Below are positions 1 through 6,626 of a stretch of 17,014 nt of DNA, piece after piece. The DNA is from Anaerolineales bacterium (GTDB taxonomy: Bacteria > Chloroflexota > Anaerolineae > Anaerolineales > Villigracilaceae), in NCBI GenBank assembly GCA_025966435.1, contig JAICRQ010000023.1, positions 1 to 17,014 of the forward strand, written 5' to 3'. Each line of letters begins with the position of its first letter. Position 1 is the first letter of the stretch. Made by a program: the position numbers and the translations under genes. Below the pieces are notes generated by a model that worked only from the letters and a program-made list of their open reading frames with translations, was not told the origin of the DNA and ran no database searches.

Positions 1-2
1 CG

Positions 3-88
3 CTCCCCTTGGTCCCCTCATCTCTTTGCCTGCGCCTGATCCGTAACACAGGCAAACGCTGACGAGATGAGGGGACGGAGGAGGGGAG
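3..88. repeat. Long imperfect inverted repeat (hairpin)
   Basis: Three stacked arms pair in order. Positions 3-9 (CTCCCCT) pair with 82-88, 12-24 (GTCCCCTCATCTC) pair perfectly with 64-76, and 25-32 (TTTGCCTG) pair with 49-56. A 7-nt bulge lies at 57-63 and a 16-nt loop at 33-48. The hairpin lies 40 nt downstream of the stop codon of the minus-strand gene ending at 128, so it would form in the 3' part of that transcript. It could be an elaborate terminator, a structured RNA or a small dispersed repeat. The bases that would hold a minus-strand T-tract fall outside the window. Confidence 0.7.
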
Positions 89-127
89 ATAAGCGAAGAC
101 CTACAGGCTCGCGTAACTCATACTGAA

Positions 128-460
128 TTAGATGTCATGATCGTGCGGGGGGACCACTCGATCCACATGTTCATGCGTTGTGCGCGGTGAGAAAAGCGCC
201 ACGAGGAAAGCGATCCCCAACAAACCCAATAAGCCAAACAACACAAGCGTCCACATGTTGGTAGGGGCATCCCCACCCGTCACGGGGATCACCCCAGGTG
301 TTGTCACGACAACGACCGTCGGCGGCACGAGCGTAACAGCAGGAGGTTGAACGGTTTCCTGTAATCTAACAGCAGTCTGGGGAGCGGCCGACGCCCCATA
401 AGCGCTGAGAAACACCGCGCTCAGGATCACGATTGAAAATAAAATAGTTTTGATCTTCAT
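128..460 (-). CDS. Small exported protein with IPVTG-like sorting tail and His-rich end
   Basis: This is a 110-residue protein of unknown function. The start at 460 is chosen because GAAAGGAG lies just upstream on the minus strand and the protein then opens directly with a signal peptide (MKIKTIL, hydrophobic core, cut probable after ASA near residue 25). A proline- and valine-rich spacer follows, then IPVTGG, a hydrophobic segment rich in L, G and F, and SPR. This resembles an LPxTG-type sorting signal or a simple C-terminal membrane anchor. The chain continues after the anchor with HEHVD and ends in HDHDI, longer than a normal sortase tail and rich in possible metal ligands. It lies 87 nt downstream of the LCP gene on the same strand and may be co-transcribed. 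No sortase gene is in the window. A longer start at 505 would put 15 polar residues before the signal peptide and is unlikely. Confidence 0.75.
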   Translation of the reverse strand: MKIKTILFSIVILSAVFLSAYGASAAPQTAVRLQETVQPPAVTLVPPTVVVVTTPGVIPVTGGDAPTNMWTLVLFGLLGLLGIAFLVALFSPRTTHEHVDRVVPPHDHDI

Positions 461-547
461 AGATACTCCTTTCGGCAAAAGACACACACGATGGAATTTC
501 TCCATCTGTTTTCTATAACGAGCACGCTTAAGGAGTGTTACCGGCTC

Positions 548-1435
548 TTATCCCCCAAACATCCTGCTTAACAGGGGATTAATAGCATCCCAGTTTGGTG
601 CAAGCACCTGCGCTCCCTGTGAGGTCTGAAAGGGAACGACCATGTCGCGCGTGATGGTCTGGCTATCGATCCCGAACAGAAAGGCTCTCAGCAACGCAAA
701 TAAAAGTCGTGGCCATTGCCATACCGGAACATTCGTATCGACGACCTGTGCTAGGGAGGAAACAAACTGCGGCAGCGAGCTCCAGTTGGATGGATTGCCT
801 GCCTTCTTGAACATGGAGGATAAAAGAATCTGAGCCCGCACCATGCGGTTGAAATCATCGCTGCTGTTTCGTTCGCGAACAAAGAACAGCGCCTGTTCCC
901 CATTCAGGTGGTGCGCGCCGGCAGGGAACCCGCCGGTTGGCGAGTCCAATTGAATGTCCACGCCGCCCAGCGCATCGACGACCGATGCCAAGCCAAACAT
1001 ATGGATCACGGCATAATAGCGAACCGGCACGCCAAAGTTCTCGCGGATGGTTTGCAGCGCGGCTTGTGACCCTGACCCTGCCTCATTGGACTCGGCGAAG
1101 AAGTACGCCGTGTTAATTCGCTGTTCCCCCACACCGGGGACGGTCACCCACAGATCCCGCGGGATCGACAGCATCCCCACATACGGCTTCAACGGAACGA
1201 CGGTGGCAAGGATGATCGTGTCGGTGCGCCCCACGGAACCACGCTCGGGAGAATCATCTGTGCCGAGCAGCAGGATGTTCGTCCGCAACGGCGCAAAGAA
1301 ATAGAGCAGGATCAACACCAGAGGCAATAGCAGCCAGGAACAGCATCCCGTCAGGCAGGAGCGGCGGCGAGCCGGCAGAGGGCGCACAGCCTGGATATGG
1401 TCCATCCGCCGCGTCGGTTGTGTTTTCTCAAGCAT
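548..1435 (-). CDS. LytR-CpsA-Psr (LCP) family cell-envelope protein
   Basis: The protein has 295 residues. LCP proteins are membrane-anchored phosphotransferases that move glycopolymers from polyprenyl pyrophosphate carriers onto the cell wall or another acceptor. A basic cytoplasmic stretch (RRRS near 23-26) precedes one membrane segment (about 28-48). The LCP domain follows, with NILLLGTD at 53-60, GRTD at 69-72, SIPRD at 90-94, a VVDALGGVDI motif, and NGEQALFFVRER followed by DFNRMVRAQ. The conserved arginines and aspartates that bind the lipid pyrophosphate are therefore all visible. Length is typical of a short LCP protein without extra C-terminal domains. I see no good ribosome binding site at 1435, but TACAAT lies 9 nt upstream (1445-1450), so a leaderless transcript is possible; Met11 is an alternative start. 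The downstream neighbour is a small surface protein. Family assignment is secure; the substrate polymer is unknown. Confidence 0.92.
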   Translation of the reverse strand: MLEKTQPTRRMDHIQAVRPLPARRRSCLTGCCSWLLLPLVLILLYFFAPLRTNILLLGTDDSPERGSVGRTDTIILATVVPLKPYVGMLSIPRDLWVTVPGVGEQRINTAYFFAESNEAGSGSQAALQTIRENFGVPVRYYAVIHMFGLASVVDALGGVDIQLDSPTGGFPAGAHHLNGEQALFFVRERNSSDDFNRMVRAQILLSSMFKKAGNPSNWSSLPQFVSSLAQVVDTNVPVWQWPRLLFALLRAFLFGIDSQTITRDMVVPFQTSQGAQVLAPNWDAINPLLSRMFGG

Positions 1436-1444
1436 AGGCGTGCA

Positions 1445-1450
1445 ATTGTA
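1445..1450 (-). promoter_or_regulatory. Candidate -10 box for the LCP gene
   Basis: On the minus strand TACAAT lies 9 nt before the start codon at 1435. No clear -35 and no Shine-Dalgarno sequence are seen. If it is used, transcription would begin close to the start codon. Confidence 0.35.
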
Positions 1451-1510
1451 AGGGAGCAGGATAAATGCAGGCTTAGGCTAGTTTCATGAAAGGCTGTAAC
1501 AAATTCCCAG

Positions 1511-1539
1511 TTGACTTTCTCTATGCGATTTGCTACGAT
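1511..1539 (+). promoter_or_regulatory. Sigma-70-type promoter of the M35 protease gene
   Basis: TTGACT at 1511-1516 is separated by exactly 17 nt from TACGAT at 1534-1539. The predicted transcription start is near 1546, giving a short leader that contains GAGGAG at 1557-1562, 6 nt before the ATG at 1569. Confidence 0.75.
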
Positions 1540-1568
1540 ATTTTCATCTTTCATATGAGGAGAGTGCT

Positions 1569-2636
1569 ATGAACAAAAGCAGGGTACGGTTCCACATGTT
1601 TGTGTTCGTCTTGCTTGCGGCTCTGTTTCTCACCTCGGCTGTGGGCGCGGCCCCTAAGGTCGGTCCTGTCGTCAGCCTGAGTGTGGCGCAGAGCGAATTT
1701 GGTTCTGCACAGGATGTGCTGGTAACGGTGACAGTATCGAACCCGCACAAACAAACCGTGCGGGTCCTCAAATGGTTCACCGCGGCAGAGGGAGTGGAAG
1801 AGCCGCTCTTTGCCGTCATGCGAGACGGTGAACCGGTTCCGTACATTGGCGCGCATTACAAGCGTCCGGCAGTCACCGGCAAGGACTATATCTCGCTGAA
1901 AGCTGGGCAAAGCATCAGCCACACCGTCAGCCTCGCCGAATATTATGATCTCTCGCAATCCGGGCACTATGAGGTCTTTTATGCGGTAGCATCCTCCCAG
2001 TTATTCGATGAAAAAGGGAGCGCTTCCGCGACGCGCGATAACCTCATCTCAGAAAAGGTTAGCTTCAGCGCAGAGGGACGGGCACCTAAAGGAAAGCCCA
2101 CCCAGCCGCCTCCGCCTGGATCAGGCGAAAACGCCTTTAATGCCTGCACCCAGGATCAACAGACTCTTATTGCTCAGGCTCGCACTCAGGCAACGACCTA
2201 TGCGACGGAGTCCAAGAATTACTTAAATAGCCATAATTCTGGCACCCCGCGCTATCTTGAGTGGTTCGGCGCGTACACTTCCACTCGCTACAACATCGTG
2301 TCGGATCATTTCGTTGAGATCTCAAAGGCATTTGATACTGCAGGAATCACTTTTGACTGCAAGTGCAAGCAGCCCTACTATGCATATGTCTATCCCAACC
2401 AGCCTTACAACATCTATCTGTGTAAGGTCTTCTGGCAGGCGCCTCTCTCCGGCACCGATTCGAAGGCTGGCACTCTCATCCACGAGATGAGCCACTTCGA
2501 CGTGGTCGCCGGCACCGATGACGTGGTCTATGGGCAGTCAGGAGCACGCAACCTGGCCGACACCGATCCCAATGCTGCCATTACCAACGCGGATAGCCAC
2601 GAATACTTCGCAGAGAACACTCCGCCGCTGCCGTAA
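1569..2636 (+). CDS. Secreted M35-type (aspzincin) zinc metalloprotease
   Basis: The protein has 355 residues. It has a signal peptide (MNKSRVRF, hydrophobic core to about residue 24, cut probably after AVGA), then a beta-rich Ig-like domain of about 150 residues resembling the N-terminal domain of bacterial M35 proteins. A proline-rich linker (TQPPPPGSG) leads to the catalytic domain. The catalytic domain holds HEMSH at 305-309 (zinc ligands His305 and His309, general base Glu306) and GTDDVVYG at 315-322. The latter is the aspzincin GTxDxxYG signature, with Asp318 as third zinc ligand and Tyr321 in the active site. This signature is typical of peptidyl-Lys metalloendopeptidases and related deuterolysins. 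Four cysteines in the catalytic domain may form disulfides. The start at 1569 is set by GAGGAG and by the signal peptide. It has its own promoter and terminator, and an emfourin-like inhibitor gene follows. The lysine preference is known for relatives and is not shown here. Confidence 0.9.
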   Translation: MNKSRVRFHMFVFVLLAALFLTSAVGAAPKVGPVVSLSVAQSEFGSAQDVLVTVTVSNPHKQTVRVLKWFTAAEGVEEPLFAVMRDGEPVPYIGAHYKRPAVTGKDYISLKAGQSISHTVSLAEYYDLSQSGHYEVFYAVASSQLFDEKGSASATRDNLISEKVSFSAEGRAPKGKPTQPPPPGSGENAFNACTQDQQTLIAQARTQATTYATESKNYLNSHNSGTPRYLEWFGAYTSTRYNIVSDHFVEISKAFDTAGITFDCKCKQPYYAYVYPNQPYNIYLCKVFWQAPLSGTDSKAGTLIHEMSHFDVVAGTDDVVYGQSGARNLADTDPNAAITNADSHEYFAENTPPLP

Positions 2637-2660
2637 GTAAAATTTCAGATACCGAAGCTC

Positions 2661-2692
2661 ACTCACCCCGAAGGCGTTCGGGGTGAGTTTTT
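2661..2692 (+). terminator. Rho-independent terminator of the M35 protease gene
   Basis: A perfect 12-bp stem (ACTCACCCCGAA at 2661-2672 with 2677-2688) closes a GGCG loop. TTTT follows, with further T-rich sequence. It begins 24 nt after the protease stop codon. Confidence 0.92.
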
Positions 2693-2813
2693 GTTTCAGG
2701 GCAGAACATAAATCACGAGCATTCGTTTTATCGCGTGAGAACACCTGTCCCGCCAGTGCTGATTCTTAGCGCAATCTTAGAGTTGCCACGCGCCAAATCA
2801 CAGCATGGTAGGA

Positions 2814-2842
2814 TTGACATCGAAACCGCGTACCATTATCTT
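2814..2842 (+). promoter_or_regulatory. Sigma-70-type promoter of the emfourin-like gene
   Basis: A consensus TTGACA at 2814-2819 is followed after 17 nt by TATCTT at 2837-2842. Predicted transcription starts near 2849, leaving about 105 nt of 5' leader. The promoter lies inside the open frame that extends upstream of the chosen ATG, which argues for the downstream start. Confidence 0.7.
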
Positions 2843-2953
2843 AAGCTCATACGCTTCCCTGCATTCCCCGATACTCACAGCGTAGAGCTGGCTCTCACCT
2901 CCAGCGAATCTATTCCCGTGCAGCCCGGAAGCCAATTCAACAGGCAGGTACAC

Positions 2954-3256
2954 ATGACAATGATTAACTTTAAAAGAACCGGGGGAAACATGGCTAGAGA
3001 AATGGTCATGAACTTTGACCTCGGCAGTATGCCAGGCAGTGTTGCCAGACGACTTGATGGTCTATTGACCGAGTCGAATTTCTTCGATGTTCCATTGGTT
3101 CAGGATCTGCATGCAAACCCGGATGAGTATCAATATGACATCACCGTGGTTGCAGGTAATTCGATTCATACCATTCACGTCAGCGATACATCCATGCCGG
3201 ATTCGATCCGCCCACTGGTGGAAGAATTGACGGAGCTTGCAGAGACAGCCGTTTAG
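2954..3256 (+). CDS. Emfourin-like protein, putative metalloprotease inhibitor
   Basis: This small, signal-less protein of 100 residues resembles the protealysin-inhibitor (emfourin) family by pattern. It opens with INFKRTGG (4-11), then a segment ending in SMPGSVARRLDGLL (25-38), FFDVP (43-47), a short PDEYQYDITV strand motif (56-65), and a C-terminal helix containing LVEELTEL. Emfourin of Serratia is a slow, tight inhibitor of M4 peptidases and is encoded beside its protease. Here the neighbour is an M35 protease of a different family, separated by a terminator, and the gene has its own promoter. AGGCAGG precedes the ATG at 2954; Met3 at 2960 is an equal alternative. The reading frame stays open back to 2735, but that part contains the promoter and looks non-coding. 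Family identity is a judgement from pattern memory and needs a profile search. Confidence 0.6.
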   Translation: MTMINFKRTGGNMAREMVMNFDLGSMPGSVARRLDGLLTESNFFDVPLVQDLHANPDEYQYDITVVAGNSIHTIHVSDTSMPDSIRPLVEELTELAETAV

Positions 3257-3306
3257 CCTCACAGCGAAGATTTCACGGCGTGCCAGCCAATCACTTAATA
3301 TGGCAG

Positions 3307-3349
3307 AGTGCAGAATAGACCGCTGATGCAGCGCTGTTCTGCACTTTTG
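3307..3349 (+). terminator. Rho-independent terminator of the emfourin-like gene
   Basis: A 9-bp stem (AGTGCAGAA at 3307-3315 with 3337-3345) encloses a second 5-bp stem (CGCTG at 3321-3325 with 3329-3333). TTT, G and a T-run follow. It lies about 50 nt after the stop codon and in front of the next gene's control region. Confidence 0.75.
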
Positions 3350-3366
3350 TTTTCACATAGAACAAA

Positions 3367-3392
3367 GCAGTAACAACTTTGGCTGTTACTGC
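3367..3392. promoter_or_regulatory. Inverted repeat upstream of the DMT transporter, possible operator
   Basis: GCAGTAACA at 3367-3375 and TGTTACTGC at 3384-3392 form a perfect 9-bp inverted repeat with an 8-nt centre. It sits immediately upstream of the presumed -10 hexamer (3400-3405), over the region where the -35 would lie. This placement suits a regulator binding site. There is no T-tract, so a terminator is unlikely. Confidence 0.45.
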
Positions 3393-3399
3393 TTGACGG

Positions 3400-3405
3400 T
3401 AGAAT
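3400..3405 (+). promoter_or_regulatory. Candidate -10 box for a leaderless DMT transporter mRNA
   Basis: TAGAAT ends 6 nt before the ATG at 3412. There is no Shine-Dalgarno sequence, and the region corresponding to -35 (TTTGGC at 3378-3383) is weak. Initiation would fall at or next to the start codon. Confidence 0.4.
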
Positions 3406-3411
3406 AGACGG

Positions 3412-4347
3412 ATGCTGGACCCGCGCGTCCGTACTGCCCTGCCTTTTGCACTGCTCACCGCGATCCTGGCGATTTCCACGTCGTCTGTCTTTATCCGCTT
3501 TGCCCAGGAAGATGCGCCGTCACTGGTCATCGCTGCGCTGCGGCTCACGTGCGCTGCTCTTTTTCTCGCGCCCCTGGCGTGGACGCGTCACCGTGACGAG
3601 TTGCAAAACCTTACGCGGAGGGAACTCATTCCGGCGTGCATCGCGGGGATCTTCCTGGCAGTCCATTTCGCTGCCTGGACCTCCTCGCTGGAATTCACAT
3701 CCGTTGCAAGTTCTGTCCTGTTCGTATCTACAGGTCCGATCTGGGTAGCGCTGTTCTCTCCGGTCCTGCTCAATGAGCGATTGAGGCGTGCATCCATCTT
3801 CGGACTCATCATCGCAACTCTGGGGGGTGCCATTATTGGCGTCTCGGATACCTGCACCTGGGCCAGCGGGCTTCAATGCCCCGAGCTCAATCAGATCCTT
3901 CAGGGAAGTGCCATGTGGGGAAACTTTCTTGCCCTGGTCGGCGCGTGGGCGGTTTCGGGCTATCTGATCATCGGGCGGAAACTCCGGACAACGCACAGCG
4001 TGTCGCTGATCCCGTATATTTTTCTGGTGTATGGCTTATGCGCCCTGGTGCTGATCATCATCATGCTGGCTGCCGGGCATTCCCCGTTTGGATACCCGGC
4101 TCGAACGTACGGATGGATCCTTCTGCTGGCAGTCTTCCCGCAGCTCATCGGTCACTCGACGTATAACTGGGTATTGCGGTATATTCCTGCTACACTGGTT
4201 GCCATCGTCACACTTGTCGAGCCGATCGGCTCGGCGGCGCTTGCCTATTTTGTCCTGCGCGAAATACCAACCAACGGCGTCCTGCTTGGAGGTCTATTGA
4301 TCCTGGTCGGTGTTTATATTGTTTCAAGACAAAGTAGGGCAGGTTGA
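3412..4347 (+). CDS. EamA/DMT-superfamily inner-membrane transporter
   Basis: The 311-residue protein is almost wholly hydrophobic, in the usual pattern of about ten membrane helices in two EamA repeats. The first repeat holds SSVFIRFAQEDAPSL and LEFTSVASSVLFVSTGPIW; the second holds GHSTYNWVLRYIPAT, ATLVAIVTLVEPIGS and an LREIPT loop, with VGVYIVSRQ at the end. These are hallmark segments of drug/metabolite exporters of the RhaT/YdcZ kind. The loop between the two halves has two cysteines (CTWASGLQC), which could form a disulfide. Length is normal for the family. The substrate cannot be read from the sequence; relatives export amino acids, nucleotides or other small metabolites. No ribosome binding site is visible; a leaderless transcript from TAGAAT at 3400 is possible. 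The gene lies 104 nt before the aconitase X operon in the same direction, so a link to that pathway is possible but unproven. Confidence 0.9.
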   Translation: MLDPRVRTALPFALLTAILAISTSSVFIRFAQEDAPSLVIAALRLTCAALFLAPLAWTRHRDELQNLTRRELIPACIAGIFLAVHFAAWTSSLEFTSVASSVLFVSTGPIWVALFSPVLLNERLRRASIFGLIIATLGGAIIGVSDTCTWASGLQCPELNQILQGSAMWGNFLALVGAWAVSGYLIIGRKLRTTHSVSLIPYIFLVYGLCALVLIIIMLAAGHSPFGYPARTYGWILLLAVFPQLIGHSTYNWVLRYIPATLVAIVTLVEPIGSAALAYFVLREIPTNGVLLGGLLILVGVYIVSRQSRAG

Positions 4348-4451
4348 TAACCCGCCAAATCCTCTCATAGAGAGTTCCAGGCTCTTCTCATCACCCTCAC
4401 CAGGGTGTTCCGCGAGGGCACTTCGCAGCAAGTCTGACCTACAGAATTCTT
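4348..4451. other. Intergenic region before the aconitase X operon
   Basis: This 104-nt gap holds two small hairpins: CTCTC-ATA-GAGAG near 4362-4374, and CACCCT at 4392-4397 with 4402-4407. Neither has a T-tract, so neither is a convincing terminator. No good promoter or Shine-Dalgarno sequence is seen before the ATG at 4452. Confidence 0.5.
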
Positions 4452-5714
4452 ATGCTAACCTTATCCCAAAAAGATCATGAACAGCTGCGCGGAGACCATG
4501 GACCTGCCGCGAAGATGGCGATGTCCATCGTTGCGCGTATGGCGGAGGTCGCGGACGCAACAGAGCTTCTCGATATCACTGGCGCGCACATTGACAGCAC
4601 CGTTTACATTGGTGAGGCTGGCCTGGAGTTCGCGGAACGATTGGCAAGCCTGGGAGCGAAAGTCTCTGTCCCCACCACGCTAAACGTCAGCGGGCTCGAT
4701 GAACATCACTGGCGCGAATGGGCGGTCCCGTCCGAGTGGGCGCGGCAGGCGCATCGCCAGATGGTTGCCTACCAGAGCATGGGCACCATCCCCACGTGGA
4801 CGTGCGCACCGTATCAGACCGAGATGCGCCCGTCGTTCGGGCAGCAAGTCGCCTGGGGCGAGTCGAATGCCATCGTCTTTGCCAACTCCGTCCTCGGGGC
4901 GCGCACCGAACGCTACCCGGATCTCTTCGACATCTGCTGTGCCATCACAGGCCGCGCGCCTGCGATTGGTTTGCATCTCACCGAACACCGCGCCGGAGAA
5001 CTATTGTTCCGTTTGATCGACATCCCTGAACACCTAACACAAAGCGATGACTTTTATCCCGTGCTGGGGCATCTCATCGGCAAGGCTTCGCTCGATAAAA
5101 TTCCGGTCATCGAGGGCATAACGGTCCAGCCGGAGGAAGACCATTTGAAAGCCTTCGGCGCCGCTGCCGCATCTTCGGGAGGGGTTGCCATGTTTCACAT
5201 GATTGGCATCACACCGGAGGCACCCACGCGCGAACAAGCATTTCAAGGAAAGTCTCCGGTCAAAACCATCCACGTCACAATGGATGATCTGCGAGAATCG
5301 CGTCGCGCGCTCGCACATACAGACAGCAGTAAATTAGACATGGTGGTCTTAGGGAGTCCGCATTTTTCACTGGCGGAATACAAACGCCTCGCGCCCATGC
5401 TGGAGGGAAAGCGTAAACATCCCGGCGTGAAGTTCCTGGTCACGTCCAGCCGCGCCATGACTCAGCTCGCAGATCGAGCAGGCTTCCTGAAGCCTCTGCA
5501 ATCGTTTGGCGCTCAGATCACAGTGGACACTTGTATTTTGACCTCGCCCATGCTGCCTGAGGAGATCCAGAACCTGATGACCAACTCGGCAAAGTTCGCG
5601 TACTATGCACCCGGTCTGTTAGGTAAGAAGATCGCGTTTGGCAGCCTGGAAGACTGCGTCCATTCCGCGGTGGCTGGTGAGATTGTGCGAGATGAGGCAC
5701 GATGGGCAAAGTAA
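4452..5714 (+). CDS. Aconitase X large (catalytic) subunit
   Basis: This 420-residue protein is the catalytic chain of an aconitase-superfamily dehydratase (AcnX, DUF521). Characterised AcnX enzymes dehydrate either cis-3-hydroxy-L-proline (bacterial types) or mevalonate 5-phosphate (archaeal types). Visible family marks are the N-terminal SQKDHEQLRGDHG, ITGAHIDS, TCAPYQ with Cys118, GESNAIVFANSVLGARTERYPD at 136-157 (shown by its key residues), VDTCILTSP with Cys361, and SLEDCV with Cys402. These three cysteines sit where the iron-sulfur cluster ligands are expected. Length is normal and the start fits the family's usual N-terminus, although no Shine-Dalgarno sequence is visible. The last 13 nt overlap the small subunit gene, so the two are translationally coupled. 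The substrate cannot be settled here: the neighbours include neither a proline racemase nor mevalonate genes. Confidence 0.9.
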   Translation: MLTLSQKDHEQLRGDHGPAAKMAMSIVARMAEVADATELLDITGAHIDSTVYIGEAGLEFAERLASLGAKVSVPTTLNVSGLDEHHWREWAVPSEWARQAHRQMVAYQSMGTIPTWTCAPYQTEMRPSFGQQVAWGESNAIVFANSVLGARTERYPDLFDICCAITGRAPAIGLHLTEHRAGELLFRLIDIPEHLTQSDDFYPVLGHLIGKASLDKIPVIEGITVQPEEDHLKAFGAAAASSGGVAMFHMIGITPEAPTREQAFQGKSPVKTIHVTMDDLRESRRALAHTDSSKLDMVVLGSPHFSLAEYKRLAPMLEGKRKHPGVKFLVTSSRAMTQLADRAGFLKPLQSFGAQITVDTCILTSPMLPEEIQNLMTNSAKFAYYAPGLLGKKIAFGSLEDCVHSAVAGEIVRDEARWAK

Positions 5715-6124
5715 CGCTGCAGGGGAAAGTCATCATACCCGGTGCGGCACAGGGCAAGGCACTGGTAAGCAATGAACCTCTCTCATTCTGGGGTGGATAC
5801 AACTGGAAAACAGGTGAGATCATCGACCGGCGTCATATGCTATCGGGCGCGGTGGCAAAGGATAAGATCCTGGCAGTGCCGTTCACACGCGGCTCCTCCA
5901 CCACAACTGCCGTCCTTCTCGAAGCGATACGCGCCAAGACCGCGCCCGCCGCCATCCTTACTACCGATACCGACTTTTTCTTTGCCCTTGCCTCGGTGGT
6001 AGCAGACGAGTTGTATGCATCTCCCCTTCCCCTCGTCGCGCTCGCGCCAGAGGATTTTTCACGCTTGAAGACGGATGACGCCATTCAAATCACAACAGCA
6101 GGTATTGTGACGATCACGAGGTAA
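5702..6124 (+). CDS. Aconitase X small (swivel) subunit
   Basis: The 140-residue protein corresponds to the swivelling domain of aconitase X (DUF126) and completes the active site of the large subunit encoded just upstream. Family marks are GKVIIPGAAQGKALV at 8-22, PLSFWGGYNWKTGEIID at 26-42, and FTRGSSTTTAVLLEAI from residue 61. Ser65 or Ser66 sits where the swivel domain supplies its catalytic serine. The late LTTDTDFF stretch matches the usual substrate-side loop. The start codon overlaps the end of the large subunit gene by 13 nt; TGAGG at 5693-5697 serves as ribosome binding site. Because the subunits are separate, this is the two-gene form of the enzyme and not the fused form. Only 4 nt separate it from the next gene. 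Confidence 0.9.
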   Translation: MGKVTLQGKVIIPGAAQGKALVSNEPLSFWGGYNWKTGEIIDRRHMLSGAVAKDKILAVPFTRGSSTTTAVLLEAIRAKTAPAAILTTDTDFFFALASVVADELYASPLPLVALAPEDFSRLKTDDAIQITTAGIVTITR

Positions 6125-6128
6125 TTCC

Positions 6129-6626
6129 ATGATCCTTCCCGCACACGATTATTTGGATACACGCAGCATTCCCTATGAGCGAAAAAGATTCCCGCCCGAG
6201 ACGGAAAAAGGCGCGGCGAATGTGGCGCGTGTACTGGGCTTTTCTGAGCGTCAGGCAGTCAAGACGCTGATCTTCCAGGTGGACACTGGCGAGCGCGTGC
6301 TCGTGATGCTTGGCGGCGACCAATCTGCCATCTCGGGTCACCTCAAGAAGGTAATTGGCTCCCGCAATATCAAGATGGCAGACCCCGATGTTGTGAAGAA
6401 AACGACCGGTTATGTGATCGGTTCTATTCCCGCGTTCGGCTGGCAGCCCGCCGGGTTTCGATCGTTCCTCGAAGCAAGCCTCCTCCGGGAACCGATCTTG
6501 GGTACAGGCGCAGGCGAATGGGGTGAAGAGATCATGATCACACCCGAGAATCTAGTGCGGGCGAGCGACGCCATTGTGGTGAACTTAACAGACAGGGAAA
6601 AGCCGGTCAGCGGGGAAACAGTATGA
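6129..6626 (+). CDS. YbaK/ProX-family aminoacyl-tRNA deacylase
   Basis: This 165-residue single-domain protein belongs to the trans-editing family (YbaK, ProX, INS domain) that hydrolyses mischarged tRNAs, chiefly Ala-, Cys- or other non-prolyl-tRNA(Pro). Marks are AVKTLIF at 43-49, in which Lys45 matches the catalytic lysine of the family. Further marks are VLVMLGGD near 57-64, and GYVIGSIPAFG at 94-104, the glycine-proline loop that forms the substrate pocket. The length is normal. It starts 4 nt after the aconitase X small subunit and its stop overlaps the next gene by 4 nt, so all four genes probably share one mRNA. A standalone editing enzyme inside a dehydratase operon is uncommon; if aconitase X acts on a hydroxyproline, it may guard tRNA(Pro) against related amino acids. 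That link is inference. Confidence 0.88.
   Translation: MILPAHDYLDTRSIPYERKRFPPETEKGAANVARVLGFSERQAVKTLIFQVDTGERVLVMLGGDQSAISGHLKKVIGSRNIKMADPDVVKKTTGYVIGSIPAFGWQPAGFRSFLEASLLREPILGTGAGEWGEEIMITPENLVRASDAIVVNLTDREKPVSGETV

Noticed and set aside
2735..2953. N-terminal extension of the emfourin-like gene from a GTG at 2735
   Set aside because: This stretch contains a consensus promoter (2814-2842) and no recognisable protein pattern; the family-like part starts at 2954.
3520..3996. Minus-strand frame opposite the DMT transporter
   Set aside because: Charged, pattern-free translation opposite a clear membrane protein.
4392..4407. Hairpin after the DMT transporter as a terminator
   Set aside because: The stem has only 6 bp and no T-tract follows.
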